A stretch of DNA of 33,875 nucleotides, taken from the IMG/VR virus record IMGVR_UViG_3300050133_000054, positions 1 to 33,875 of that record; one strand, 5' to 3'. Position 1 is the stretch's first letter. Every line of letters begins with the position of its first letter. Of the stretch, positions 14,714-21,247 are shown piece after piece. The stretch comes from a virus. The notes below the pieces were generated by a model. It ran no database searches, was not told the DNA's origin, and saw nothing but the letters and a program-made list of their open reading frames with translations. The translations under genes were made by a program, and so were the position numbers.

Positions 14714-14741
14714 ATTATAACATGGCGAGTTATATTAACAA
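14714..14741 (-). promoter_or_regulatory. Promoter of the 41-aa gene
   Basis: TTGTTA (14736-14741), 16-bp spacer, perfect TATAAT (14714-14719) on the minus strand. The transcript would begin about 35 nt before the ATG at 14673. Confidence 0.7.
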
Positions 14742-14914
14742 ACCCTAAAAGCCGACTCAATTCGACAACTTCTAGAATTGTCAATGTAATATTATGTATT
14801 ATCATAGTATATCGTAGGATTTTCTGAAAACTTTATCCCTAATACATATATTGGGTGTAATTACACGTCTTGGGAATGATTGAATCGTATGTAAATATTT
14901 AGGTTATAAATAAG

Positions 14915-14957
14915 TTATCCACAGACTTGTCCACATTTAATCAACAACTTGTCCACA
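14915..14957. other. Three DnaA boxes, part of the plasmid origin
   Basis: TTATCCACA (14915-14923, the consensus DnaA box), TTGTCCACA (14927-14935) and TTGTCCACA (14949-14957) are all in the same orientation. Together with the repeats at 14989-15033 and the RepA_N gene next door they define a likely theta-type origin. DnaA would help open the origin, while RepA_N gives specificity. Confidence 0.7.
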
Positions 14958-14988
14958 ATTTACATTTTTTGTCAGTATAGATAATCTC

Positions 14989-15033
14989 AGTCTTATTATA
15001 ATAAGTCTTATTAGAGTAAGTCTTATTAGGGCA
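14989..15033. repeat. Three tandem 15-bp direct repeats (iterons)
   Basis: AGTCTTATTA begins at 14989, 15004 and 15019, an exact 15-bp period, with AT-rich filler (TAATA, GAGTA, GGGCA). They lie between the DnaA boxes and the end of the repA-like gene. They could be RepA binding sites or the AT-rich unwinding element. Confidence 0.75.
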
Positions 15034-15120
15034 TTAAATCTATCATTCCGGATAAGCAATATCAATGTATCCGGATACAACGATATAATCATTCCTTGAT
15101 TTATAAGGGTTTGAAGGTAT

Positions 15121-15459
15121 TTATTCATTTATATATATTAAATTAGGTTTATTTATGCCCTGTCTTTCCTCTTCCATTAATTTAAATTCTTTAAGTTGCT
15201 TGACTGCTTTTAATACTGGCGGATTAGTTAATCCTAACATTTCAGCCATTTCGTTTCTTGAATAAATTAAGTATACTTCACCATCTTTATTTTTCCATTG
15301 ATTTTTAATACTTAGGGTATGTCGATCTCTTAATAAGGCATATAGTATTTTAGCGTCATTTGATAAATCTTTAAATTCATCATCAAATAAAAACTTGTAT
15401 AATTTAAAATATTGCTCACGTTCTACATCATCTAATAAAATTCTTCTTCTAATTATCAT
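15121..15459 (-). CDS. RepA_N-family plasmid replication initiator, short form
   Basis: A 112-aa protein. Its body (EQYFKLYKFLFDDEFKDLSN, then DAKILYALLRDRHTLSIKNQ, and IYSRNEMAEMLGLTNPPVLK through NKPNLIYI) matches the RepA_N winged-helix domain of low-GC Gram-positive theta plasmids such as pAD1 and pSK41. Those proteins are usually around 300 aa with a variable C-terminal domain; here the gene stops right after the N-terminal domain, so this is a minimal or truncated form. The ATG overlaps the preceding gene by 4 bp (ATGA) and has AGGTG upstream. The origin elements lie directly downstream. This gene is the best evidence that the element replicates as a plasmid. Confidence 0.85.
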   Translation of the reverse strand: MIIRRRILLDDVEREQYFKLYKFLFDDEFKDLSNDAKILYALLRDRHTLSIKNQWKNKDGEVYLIYSRNEMAEMLGLTNPPVLKAVKQLKEFKLMEEERQGINKPNLIYINE

Positions 15460-15704
15460 TTTTTACACCTATGATTATTCTCATATCTCGCTTTTTCTTC
15501 TTCTATTAAGGTTTCTTTATTAATTTTATTAATCCCCGTTTCTTCATAATGTAATAATGTGAATTGTAACCCTTTGATTAAATTTTCTATTTCTTTTTTA
15601 TCTAAAATAATGCCATTACTTATATTAGATAAGAAGAGTCCTTCAGTTCCTGTCCATTCACGGATAAAGTAAGCCGGTTTGTAGTTTGGTTTTCTAATTA
15701 TCAT
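15456..15704 (-). CDS. 82-aa protein co-transcribed with RepA_N
   Basis: ATG preceded by AAAGGAGA; the stop overlaps the RepA_N start. The protein begins MIIRKPNYKPAYFIREWTG and is compact and mixed alpha/beta in look. Its first codons (ATGATAATTAGA) are identical to those of the RepA_N gene, a small local duplication. It is not recognised. Being first in the rep operon, it may control or help the initiator. Confidence 0.6.
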   Translation of the reverse strand: MIIRKPNYKPAYFIREWTGTEGLFLSNISNGIILDKKEIENLIKGLQFTLLHYEETGINKINKETLIEEEKARYENNHRCKK

Positions 15705-15734
15705 TTTTAGATTCTCCTTTGTGTCTTTATTAAA

Positions 15735-15773
15735 TAAAAAAGCCTTCCGAAGTGTTTTAGCTTCAAAAGGCTT
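15735..15773 (-). terminator. Attenuator hairpin in the rep leader
   Basis: AAGCCTT/AAGGCTT (15740-15746 with 15767-15773) with an inner GAAG/CTTC pair, followed on the minus strand by a T run. It sits only about 30 bp before the first rep-operon gene, downstream of the leader promoter at 15927-15955, so it is placed to act as a conditional terminator (attenuator) in the rep mRNA leader. Confidence 0.7.
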
Positions 15774-15800
15774 GAAATAATTTATTATATTTGTTATAAT
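15772..15800 (+). promoter_or_regulatory. Promoter of the counter-transcript RNA
   Basis: TTGAAA (15772-15777), 17-bp spacer, perfect TATAAT (15795-15800) on the plus strand, pointing away from rep and into its leader. No plus-strand gene follows, so the product should be an antisense RNA. Confidence 0.7.
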
Positions 15801-15926
15801 CTTTTTATAATAAATTCTCTCGAGAGTCTTCTAAAGTGGGTTATCACTTTTTAAGATTGTCTTATACTCGGCGTTGACGCGCAGGGCATAGGAACCGGGG
15901 GAATATTTTTATTTAATTTTATGTTT

Positions 15927-15955
15927 ATAATATACCATAATCCGACATTATACAA
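15927..15955 (-). promoter_or_regulatory. Rep operon leader promoter
   Basis: TTGTAT (15950-15955), 17-bp spacer, TATTAT (15927-15932) on the minus strand. The spacer contains TGTCGGAT, similar to the early-promoter operator (TGTCCGAT on the same strand), so the phage repressors may also act here. It gives a leader of roughly 215 nt before the 82-aa gene. Confidence 0.55.
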
Positions 15956-15977
15956 GCTATATATTTAATTTTGGACA

Positions 15978-16006
15978 TAAAAAAGAGGCCCGGAGGCCTT
16001 ATTTTT
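15978..16006. terminator. Bidirectional terminator between membrane module and replicon
   Basis: Stem AGGCC/GGCCT with CGGA loop (15986-15999). T runs on both strands. It ends the transglycosylase operon and insulates the rep leader promoter; on the plus strand it could end the antisense RNA. Confidence 0.75.
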
Positions 16007-16007
16007 G

Positions 16008-16235
16008 TTATAGCGCTTTTAGTAGAGTCCGAAATGCAAAGCCGCTCGTCGCTAACTTTCCGATTACGCCTGTGATTGGATATGCTGCTTCAATTACTAT
16101 CATACCGCTTGTAGCTGCTAAGAGCCCCACTGTAACCATGCAAACGAGCTCGGCACCCATTAGTAACACTTCATTATTTCCGCCCTCTACGCTTGCGAGA
16201 GCGAGCCCTGCTTGACTAAATTCATAACTTTTCAT
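16008..16235 (-). CDS. Small membrane protein with two hydrophobic segments
   Basis: A 75-aa protein, AAGGGGG before the ATG. After a polar N-terminus, two hydrophobic stretches (about 23-48, rich in V, A, G, and 53-74, PITGVIGKLATSGFAFRTLL) are joined by a short turn. The small size, glycine and alanine content and hairpin layout recall VirB2/TrbC-type pilins and phage coat or channel proteins, but there is no signal peptidase site I can read. It is the last gene of the transglycosylase operon. Family not identified. Confidence 0.6.
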   Translation of the reverse strand: MKSYEFSQAGLALASVEGGNNEVLLMGAELVCMVTVGLLAATSGMIVIEAAYPITGVIGKLATSGFAFRTLLKAL

Positions 16236-16236
16236 T

Positions 16237-16881
16237 TTATAATCCCCCTTTTACTATTGGCCCGAAGTGAGCTATATGCTTAATCATGTTATTAGTGTAT
16301 TCGTATATATGATTCCGGCTTGCGAACCGAGGCAGCGCCTCGACGCCTGCATTCCAAGCGTTCCAAACTTTCCGAGGATTGTCTGGGAATAAAGTGTGTA
16401 AATGTTCCAAGTAGCGCCCCGTGATTTCGGTTAAATAATTACGATCATTTTTCAGAAGTTCAATCGTCGGCTCCTGAAGTATAATTCCTTTGGCCTTGAG
16501 TATTGCGTGAGCTGCCTTCGCAGTGCCGAGTCTCATTTGACTCGCTCCATAGCTCATTATTCCGTCGGCCTCGAGCCTGCTTGCGTGTCCGAGTGAATTT
16601 TCATTAAACATTAGAGATACGAGTTCGCCCTTTTGGAGGTGACATTTCTCTTCTATATCTATTACATACTGGATCCACTTGAGATCGGTACATTTGCTTG
16701 GATCCGCGATTTGGTGGAGCGCTGCGTCCGAAGTTACTGCAATACAATTTTCAGGAAACATCTTTTCTACCAACGTCGCGCCCCAGTGGATAACCTCTTC
16801 GTTATTTATTACTAAAACTGTTACTACGATAACGACTACCACGCCGCAGACGATGATCTTAACGAGTTTACGTTTATTCAT
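16237..16881 (-). CDS. Membrane-anchored lytic transglycosylase (SLT fold)
   Basis: A 214-aa protein: transmembrane anchor at residues 6-25, then an outside SLT-type domain. The catalytic glutamate is E94 in MFNENSLG (equivalent to ES-x-x-GNP), followed by GIMSYGASQMRLGTAKAA (the GLMQxxPxTA motif) and WNAWNAGVEALPRF (the AYNAG motif). It would open peptidoglycan locally, as VirB1-type enzymes do for secretion and conjugation machines or phage P7-type proteins for DNA entry. It is separate from the lysis genes 7 kb away, so it is unlikely to be the endolysin. The ATG at 16881 follows GGAGG by 10 nt and overlaps the stop of the preceding gene (TAATG); a longer frame to 17031 is rejected. Confidence 0.82.
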   Translation of the reverse strand: MNKRKLVKIIVCGVVVVIVVTVLVINNEEVIHWGATLVEKMFPENCIAVTSDAALHQIADPSKCTDLKWIQYVIDIEEKCHLQKGELVSLMFNENSLGHASRLEADGIMSYGASQMRLGTAKAAHAILKAKGIILQEPTIELLKNDRNYLTEITGRYLEHLHTLFPDNPRKVWNAWNAGVEALPRFASRNHIYEYTNNMIKHIAHFGPIVKGGL

Positions 16882-17075
16882 TAGATTAGTACCTCCGTAA
16901 TGTTTGGAAGCGCTGCGTCGTCCATGAGCGATAGATTGAGACCTGAGATAAAATTCCCCTGGACCGAAGCCCAGCTCTTGAAAATATCTTTTGCGATTTG
17001 GATCGTTGGTGCCTGGAAAGTGTAAGAACATATATATAAATTACTTTTACAGTAACTAATTTCAAATTTATTCAT
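16881..17075 (-). CDS. 64-aa soluble protein, first gene of the transglycosylase operon
   Basis: AAGGAGA precedes the ATG. The product begins MNKFEISYCKSNLYICSYTF, has no clear membrane segment and has a mixed alpha/beta look. Translationally coupled to the transglycosylase (TAATG overlap). Unknown family. Confidence 0.6.
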   Translation of the reverse strand: MNKFEISYCKSNLYICSYTFQAPTIQIAKDIFKSWASVQGNFISGLNLSLMDDAALPNITEVLI

Positions 17076-17110
17076 TTTAATATCTCCTTATAAAATATTA
17101 TCTATACGGT

Positions 17111-17150
17111 ATAATATGACTTTATACTGCATAGTGTTACTACAACTTAG
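17111..17150 (-). promoter_or_regulatory. Promoter with CTAAGTTGTAGTAACAC element, copy 1
   Basis: On the minus strand TAACAC (17134-17139), 17-bp spacer and TATTAT (17111-17116). The -35 is part of a 17-bp sequence, CTAAGTTGTAGTAACAC, that is identical at 21483-21499 before the ATPase operon. The poor -35 plus conserved upstream bases suggest an activator or repressor site. Confidence 0.6.
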
Positions 17151-17151
17151 A

Positions 17152-17180
17152 TAATAAAAAATAAGGCCCCGGAGGGCCTT
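17152..17180 (-). terminator. Terminator after the small membrane-protein operon
   Basis: Stem AAGGCCC/GGGCCTT (17163-17180) with CGGA loop and a T-rich tail on the minus strand. It ends the operon 18448-17184 and directly abuts the next promoter. Confidence 0.8.
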
Positions 17181-17183
17181 GAG

Positions 17184-17330
17184 TTATTTGTTTAACATTT
17201 TATTTGCTTTTTTATCTTTTGCGATTTGTATAATTTCTTTAACATTTTTAATTGAACCTTTGATTCCCATACTAATAAATATTATTATTGCGACATCGGC
17301 TGCAAGTAGTGCTATATCATAAACCCCCAT
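17184..17330 (-). CDS. 48-aa single-pass membrane protein
   Basis: GGGAGG lies 8 nt before the ATG. Residues 5-24 (DIALLAADVAIIIFISMGI) form a transmembrane helix; the rest is a basic cytoplasmic tail rich in lysine. Size and layout resemble filamentous-phage coat or small scaffold proteins. Not recognised. Confidence 0.6.
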   Translation of the reverse strand: MGVYDIALLAADVAIIIFISMGIKGSIKNVKEIIQIAKDKKANKMLNK

Positions 17331-17368
17331 TGAGTCCACCTCCCTCTTAATTGCTGCCCTTGAGCCCT

Positions 17369-17452
17369 TTATAACCCTGCTGAGTTAATTTTCTCTATTA
17401 CTAACGTACTTATTGATACGATCGCCATAATGATTATATATTTCATTTCCAT
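17369..17452 (-). CDS. 25-27-aa hydrophobic peptide
   Basis: AGGAGG is followed by two in-frame ATGs (17452, spacing 2; 17446, spacing 8, preferred). The peptide (MKYIIIMAIVSISTLVIEK...) is one transmembrane helix. The strong ribosome binding site makes translation plausible despite the small size. Confidence 0.45.
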   Translation of the reverse strand: MEMKYIIIMAIVSISTLVIEKINSAGL

Positions 17453-17458
17453 AGCCTC

Positions 17459-17674
17459 CTATGCGATTATTAAATTTGCAACTGAGCCGAGGCCCTTACT
17501 AACTAAAAACATGATCGCGATTTCTTTCCCCAGGAACCCGAGGCCCACCATGCCGATTATTACTGCAACGCTTATCACGTCGTTAACTTTTGACTCTTTC
17601 TTTTTTTTGATATCGAAATCCATTTGAACACGTCCGAGATTGCTCATTGGATAAACTTTTTCTTTTTTAAACAT
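17459..17674 (-). CDS. 71-aa small membrane protein
   Basis: AAGGGGG lies 8 nt before the ATG. The first 30 residues are strongly charged (KKKKESK), followed by hydrophobic segments at about 32-49 and 51-70 (VISVAVIIGMVGLGFLGKEI and onward). It sits third in the operon after the two SpoIIIAC/AD-like genes. It could be another channel subunit. No family recognised. Confidence 0.6.
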   Translation of the reverse strand: MFKKEKVYPMSNLGRVQMDFDIKKKKESKVNDVISVAVIIGMVGLGFLGKEIAIMFLVSKGLGSVANLIIA

Positions 17675-17687
17675 TTAATTTGCCCCC

Positions 17688-18011
17688 TTATTTATTTTCT
17701 AATAAATATCTTACAAAGTCAGCACCGCCGCCGACCATCTTACCAACTGCGCCGCCCAAGAACTGAGTCGCCTTTGTTGGATCTCCTTGAAATCCTGAGT
17801 GCTTCATTGCTGCAAGTAGATTAACAACCTGGGCCACTGTTAAGACCATACCACCGAGCCCGACCATATCCGCAATTTCTTTGTTGCCACCTGATTTTAA
17901 AATTAACTTGTAACACATAGTTACTACGAAGGTGATTCCGATTGAAGCGTAATAAGTTTTGTATGCGTTGATGTGAGCCAACGCTATCGCATATAATACG
18001 ACGGTTCCCAT
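17688..18011 (-). CDS. SpoIIIAC/AD-like membrane protein, larger paralogue
   Basis: A 107-aa protein. Residues about 20-70 (SIGITFVVTMCYKLILKSGG, then NKEIADMVGLGGMVLTVAQV) have the two-helix hairpin with a short GNKE turn seen in SpoIIIAC/AD proteins, and they align by eye with the 63-aa protein just upstream. The C-terminal 35 residues are soluble and glycine-rich. SpoIIIAC and SpoIIIAD are ring or channel components of the SpoIIIA-SpoIIQ apparatus joining mother cell and forespore. It starts 2 bp after the upstream stop, so the genes are coupled. The resemblance is by pattern only. Confidence 0.5.
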   Translation of the reverse strand: MGTVVLYAIALAHINAYKTYYASIGITFVVTMCYKLILKSGGNKEIADMVGLGGMVLTVAQVVNLLAAMKHSGFQGDPTKATQFLGGAVGKMVGGGADFVRYLLENK

Positions 18012-18013
18012 AA

Positions 18014-18205
18014 TTAATTACCTAAAGTCCTTACGGCTTTGAATACATTTATTGCCGCAACTACTACCGTACAAGCGAGTATCGAAGTTGTTACCATTGA
18101 GACCATGCCAGCCTCTTCTATCTTTCCAAGTTTTCCGAGTACCTTTTCAATTATTACGCCGCCGACTGCTGTTGTTCCCATTACGACTAAAGTTGTTAAA
18201 TTCAT
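18014..18205 (-). CDS. SpoIIIAC-like small membrane protein
   Basis: A 63-aa protein with AAGGGGG upstream. Two hydrophobic segments flank the charged turn LGKLGKIEEAGMV, closely like the MGKKEYAQWV turn of SpoIIIAC (68 aa); length and helix spacing also fit. In spore formers SpoIIIAC is part of the SpoIIIA secretion complex, but there is no spoIIIA ATPase or spoIIIAE gene here. So it may be an independent two-helix channel protein with a similar fold. Confidence in membrane hairpin is high, in the SpoIIIAC relation moderate. Confidence 0.5.
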   Translation of the reverse strand: MNLTTLVVMGTTAVGGVIIEKVLGKLGKIEEAGMVSMVTTSILACTVVVAAINVFKAVRTLGN

Positions 18206-18228
18206 TTTAATATTCCCCCTTAATTAGA

Positions 18229-18296
18229 GGCCTCTTTGTAATACAAAACCATCGGCGTTGAGCTTTGCATTACAAAGAGTTTAACCTCTTTGTAAT
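18229..18296. repeat. Three-copy repeat able to form alternative hairpins
   Basis: CTCTTTGTAAT occurs at 18231-18241 and 18286-18296, with its complement ATTACAAAGAG at 18270-18280. The middle copy can pair with either flank (stem of 11 bp, loop of 5-6 or about 28 nt). On the minus strand this lies in the leader of the SpoIIIAC-like operon; on the plus strand the right-hand hairpin is followed by TTTTTT and reads as a terminator. A two-state RNA switch is possible. Confidence 0.6.
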
Positions 18297-18448
18297 TTTT
18301 TGGTTAGAAACTTGTCGAGTTTAAACATTAATACAGTTAAAATTTTAAAATATTTTACGACTGGCTTACTACCTTTTTTATAAGACCTTGAAACTTTTCT
18401 CGGGTTCAGTAATTTTTTAAATATTAGTAAACTAAATAATGTATTCAT
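18281..18448 (-). CDS. 55-aa very basic protein
   Basis: AAAGGA lies 9 nt before the ATG. The protein begins MNTLFSLLIFKKLLNPRKVS and is rich in lysine and arginine throughout, so it probably binds nucleic acid or acidic lipid. Its last codons overlap the inverted repeat. It is the first gene of the membrane operon; family unknown. Confidence 0.5.
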   Translation of the reverse strand: MNTLFSLLIFKKLLNPRKVSRSYKKGSKPVVKYFKILTVLMFKLDKFLTKKLQRG

Positions 18449-19066
18449 ATGATCACGTCCTTTAAGTTTATTTTATCCGTAGTATTTAAAGTGTAATAAC
18501 TCATGTTAAAATCTTAGATATTACATACATAATTTGTAGTAACATTAACAAATTCTAAATATTAAATATATCAATCAACTAAGAGCCAAACTCTATCTTA
18601 TAATAATTTCAGAATATCTCTGAAAGATTTCGACATTATCCAAAATTGAAACCATGCTGTATGAGAGCTGCTCCAATTTCGGATTATGCCTCCACCTCTC
18701 AGGGCTATACCGGATTATCATAAAATACAATTTAACGTTAGTTAATCATAAGATAACATTTATCATTCGTTATTGTTACGGCTATTATATACATTATGTC
18801 CAAGTGTTTACATATGCTTTACATATCAATATCACGATATGTAGGGGGGACCGGATGATACTTTCGTGACTTATATCTCCGGCTTAGCCAGCCTGTCAGG
18901 CTTATCCCGTCACTCGCGGCTATTATCGCCGCTCATTACTCCTTTTACACTTTGTTTATAATCAATCTATTGCTCAAATATCATATTGTATGAGTGTATA
19001 TCTGTATGTGTAGTATTCCATTGGCTTATACTTATATACTATGAAGCAGCTCCGAAAGTGTTACTC
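18449..19066. other. 618-bp noncoding region with strong hairpins
   Basis: No ORF with a ribosome binding site is seen on either strand. At 18851-18932 are three hairpins: CCGGA-t-GATA/TATC-TCCGG (18851-18882), AGCCT/AGGCT (18890-18902) and GCGGC/GCCGC (18916-18932). GTGAC in the loop of the first (18866-18870) can pair with GTCAC (18909-18913). A longer stem TGAGAG/CTCTCA encloses 18662-18701. It could be a regulatory RNA, a transfer origin or a replication element. Confidence 0.5.
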
Positions 19067-19705
19067 TTATATAAAGAGCTGCATTATATTACTTAGGTTA
19101 AAATCTAACTGGATCATATTAACGTCGGGAGCTATGTCCAAAGTGTCCTTATGCTTAATATCATCAATTATTACTAATCTCGGGAATAGTTCGCCTTTTC
19201 CGCCTTTTTGGCCTGTAATTTCATTTACAATTTGGTGGCTGAGATCGTGAGCCTCATGGCTTTCGTAGATTTCCTTATATTTTTTAACCTCGATTTGCTT
19301 AGTTCTGACGACTTCTAAAAGATCGAAATAAACCTTTTGTCCAATACTATAAACACAATATCCATCGGAATAATACTTTTTATTGAGCCACTGCTGCTCA
19401 CGTTTGAAATATTTTATTGTCGCGCCTGCCTTCAGAAGTGCCGTGTAATAATCCATGATTAAAATAGTGTGATAGCTGGGCTTTTTATCAATATAATATA
19501 CGTTTCGGTTGAATGCCTCGTCTCTGAAACAATTCAATCGCTCATAGTTTACCAATTTTTTACAATGCCGTCTAGCCATCTCGTAGCCGCCCTTCTGGCG
19601 ATTGTAGTACATGTTTTGCGCTTGTGTAATCGTGATCGAGCCAAATGATTCTACATATAAGAGGATTTCGCGATCCTCGTCGGTCAAATACATTCTTTGT
19701 AACAT
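19067..19705 (-). CDS. Replication-relaxation family protein
   Basis: A 212-aa protein whose N-terminus (YLTDEDREILLYVESFGSIT, ITQAQNMYYN) is the winged helix of the replication-relaxation family, encoded on Gram-positive plasmids and conjugative elements, often beside an FtsK-type ATPase as here. The remaining part is mixed and holds a basic stretch suited to DNA binding. GAGGAG lies 8 nt before the ATG. It is the last gene of the ATPase operon. Family probable; molecular role not well known. Confidence 0.7.
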   Translation of the reverse strand: MLQRMYLTDEDREILLYVESFGSITITQAQNMYYNRQKGGYEMARRHCKKLVNYERLNCFRDEAFNRNVYYIDKKPSYHTILIMDYYTALLKAGATIKYFKREQQWLNKKYYSDGYCVYSIGQKVYFDLLEVVRTKQIEVKKYKEIYESHEAHDLSHQIVNEITGQKGGKGELFPRLVIIDDIKHKDTLDIAPDVNMIQLDFNLSNIMQLFI

Positions 19706-19724
19706 TTATAAGACTCCTCAATTT

Positions 19725-21236
19725 TTATTTTTTGGGTGGTACATACGGCACCCAGTCGGATTTTTCCATACTTTTTTTTAACATATCGTCTCGCGTTTTC
19801 AGTAATTTATAATTAATCTCAGGCGCAGGGGCTACCTTCACGGGCTTTTTATCTTTTATAGGTAGTATTATTGTGCCTGAGTCTTTAATCTCTTTCGGAG
19901 GCTCTGAGGGCGTGCCCTTTTTTAATATTGTGGCCTCTACGAGTTTAATTTCTTGCGGCTCGGATTTCCTTAGATCCGAAAATAATGTTCTATGATTGAA
20001 TTTAATACTCGGAGCGATCAACTTCTTAACCCCGGTCGACATATTGGGCGTATACATGAAACCATCCGTCTCATTATCCGAGTAGAACGCCCGCCAGTGA
20101 GGCAGCTTGAAAGCATTTTTTGCTAAACCCGGGCCGAGTACAATTTCCGCACAAACGAGATCGTCGAATCCGAAACATATTCTCACGCTTGCCATATTTT
20201 TCAGGAAACTCGGCATTAAAACCGCCGAAGGCTTTTGATGAAGTGGCATATAATTGACGCCCATCGAACCGCCAATTTGTCCAATTAGTCGAATATGCTT
20301 CATAATCTTATTTTTTATTTTTTTTGTGTCAGGATCATCGACTCCACTTTCATACATTAACTCGATAAACTCATCAATTACAACGATTATATATGGTAGT
20401 TTATTGCTTGCGTGCTGCTTGTTATAATGCGCGATATTGTCGTTTCCGTCGGCCTGAACTACCATCGGACCGAATAAATTTGTACGGCGCTTCATTTCTT
20501 TGTCTAAGTGCTCGAGAGCTCTTAGAATACTTTCAAGCGTGGCAGCGTAGCAATAGACTTGTTTACAATTTTTATACTTTTCGAGATCATTCTTTGCGCC
20601 TTGCAACATATAAAACATAATTTCCGTTTCGTCACATGAGGCGATCCATGAGGCGATCGCGTGGTCCGCAGCCCCATTTTTGCCCCTCCTTTGCTGGCCG
20701 GCGATTAAAATATGAGGCGTATCATTTAGATTAAATATGATCGGCTCGCCGTCTATTGAGTAGCCCGGGCAGAATTCCCACGGCTTAACTTTGACAGCTA
20801 CGAGCGGCCAGCTATTAATCTTTACTTGATTTGGATAAATAAATTTCACTTTTGCAAATTGGTTATGAGCTGGAATTTTATATAAAAACTTACATTTGCA
20901 GCCCGTCTCAATCATAGGGCTCCTTTTGTCTAAATCATTGAGATCCATCCCCCAGGGCGCGTATACTTTCGCACTCAGGCCGTAATCATGAACCTTGACG
21001 TCTTCAAGTGTAAAACCATTTTTCTCTCTGTTAAAGTCTTTAAGATTTCCGAAGGTATTCATCCAATTACTAACGAGAGTATTTATTTCAGAGCGATTCC
21101 TTTTATTTACGGCCGTTTCAACTTTTTTGAGTTCAAGCGCGGAGGCCTTGTCTATAGTTCTTCTATTTTTTACGCGCTTGATTTCGTCTTTTGTGAGCGG
21201 CTTACTCTTTTTTAGAATACTTTTGAGTGTAAACAT
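19725..21236 (-). CDS. FtsK/SpoIIIE-type DNA translocase with altered Walker A
   Basis: A 503-aa ATPase. The P-loop is G180-QQRR-G185-K186-N187: Asn replaces the usual Ser/Thr that binds magnesium. The Walker B segment IIVVIDEFIELMYE is intact, and later motifs (LIGQIGG, MPLHQKP, FLKNMASVRICFGF) fit FtsK/TcpA-like motors. There is no FtsK-gamma domain and no obvious N-terminal transmembrane region; a 59-aa membrane protein is encoded just upstream and could be its anchor. FtsK-type motors drive dsDNA transfer (TraB), coupling in Tcp conjugation, chromosome pumping, or packaging in membrane-bearing phages. AGGAGG lies 7 nt before the ATG. Activity is uncertain because of N187. Confidence 0.82.
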   Translation of the reverse strand: MFTLKSILKKSKPLTKDEIKRVKNRRTIDKASALELKKVETAVNKRNRSEINTLVSNWMNTFGNLKDFNREKNGFTLEDVKVHDYGLSAKVYAPWGMDLNDLDKRSPMIETGCKCKFLYKIPAHNQFAKVKFIYPNQVKINSWPLVAVKVKPWEFCPGYSIDGEPIIFNLNDTPHILIAGQQRRGKNGAADHAIASWIASCDETEIMFYMLQGAKNDLEKYKNCKQVYCYAATLESILRALEHLDKEMKRRTNLFGPMVVQADGNDNIAHYNKQHASNKLPYIIVVIDEFIELMYESGVDDPDTKKIKNKIMKHIRLIGQIGGSMGVNYMPLHQKPSAVLMPSFLKNMASVRICFGFDDLVCAEIVLGPGLAKNAFKLPHWRAFYSDNETDGFMYTPNMSTGVKKLIAPSIKFNHRTLFSDLRKSEPQEIKLVEATILKKGTPSEPPKEIKDSGTIILPIKDKKPVKVAPAPEINYKLLKTRDDMLKKSMEKSDWVPYVPPKK

Positions 21237-21247
21237 GAATTAACCTC

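Larger units (their letters stand above)
15807..16006 (+). ncRNA. Probable antisense RNA controlling rep expression
   Basis: Predicted start about 15807. It is complementary to the rep leader and can fold into several hairpins: CTCTCGAGAG (15817-15826), AAAGTG/CACTTT (15833-15850) and TAAGA/TCTTA (15852-15864), before a GC-rich stretch. The 3' end is uncertain: the hairpin at 15986-15999 with plus-strand T tract 16002-16006 could end it, or it may stop earlier near 15905. RepA_N and other Gram-positive plasmids (pSK41, pIP501, pT181) use antisense RNAs of this kind; assignment here is by architecture, not homology. Confidence 0.55.

Noticed and set aside
14674-14805. A longer N-terminus for the 41-aa gene
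   Set aside because: It has no ribosome binding site and contains the strong promoter at 14714-14741, so the ATG at 14673 is preferred.
14937-15128. A 63-aa minus-strand frame with repeated LIRL segments
   Set aside because: It runs through the DnaA boxes and the 15-bp repeats, has no ribosome binding site, and its repetitive composition comes from the DNA repeats.
16882-17031. An N-terminal extension of the lytic transglycosylase
   Set aside because: It overlaps the well-supported 64-aa gene in another frame, while the ATG at 16881 has GGAGG and a membrane anchor directly after it.
18654-18869. A plus-strand ORF of 71 codons
   Set aside because: No ribosome binding site or recognisable sequence, and it covers the hairpin-rich noncoding region.
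18849-18934. A tRNA or known riboswitch
   Set aside because: No T-loop GTTCGA-type sequence and no match to class signatures I can recall (c-di-GMP, cobalamin, SAM), so it is left as a structured element of unknown class.
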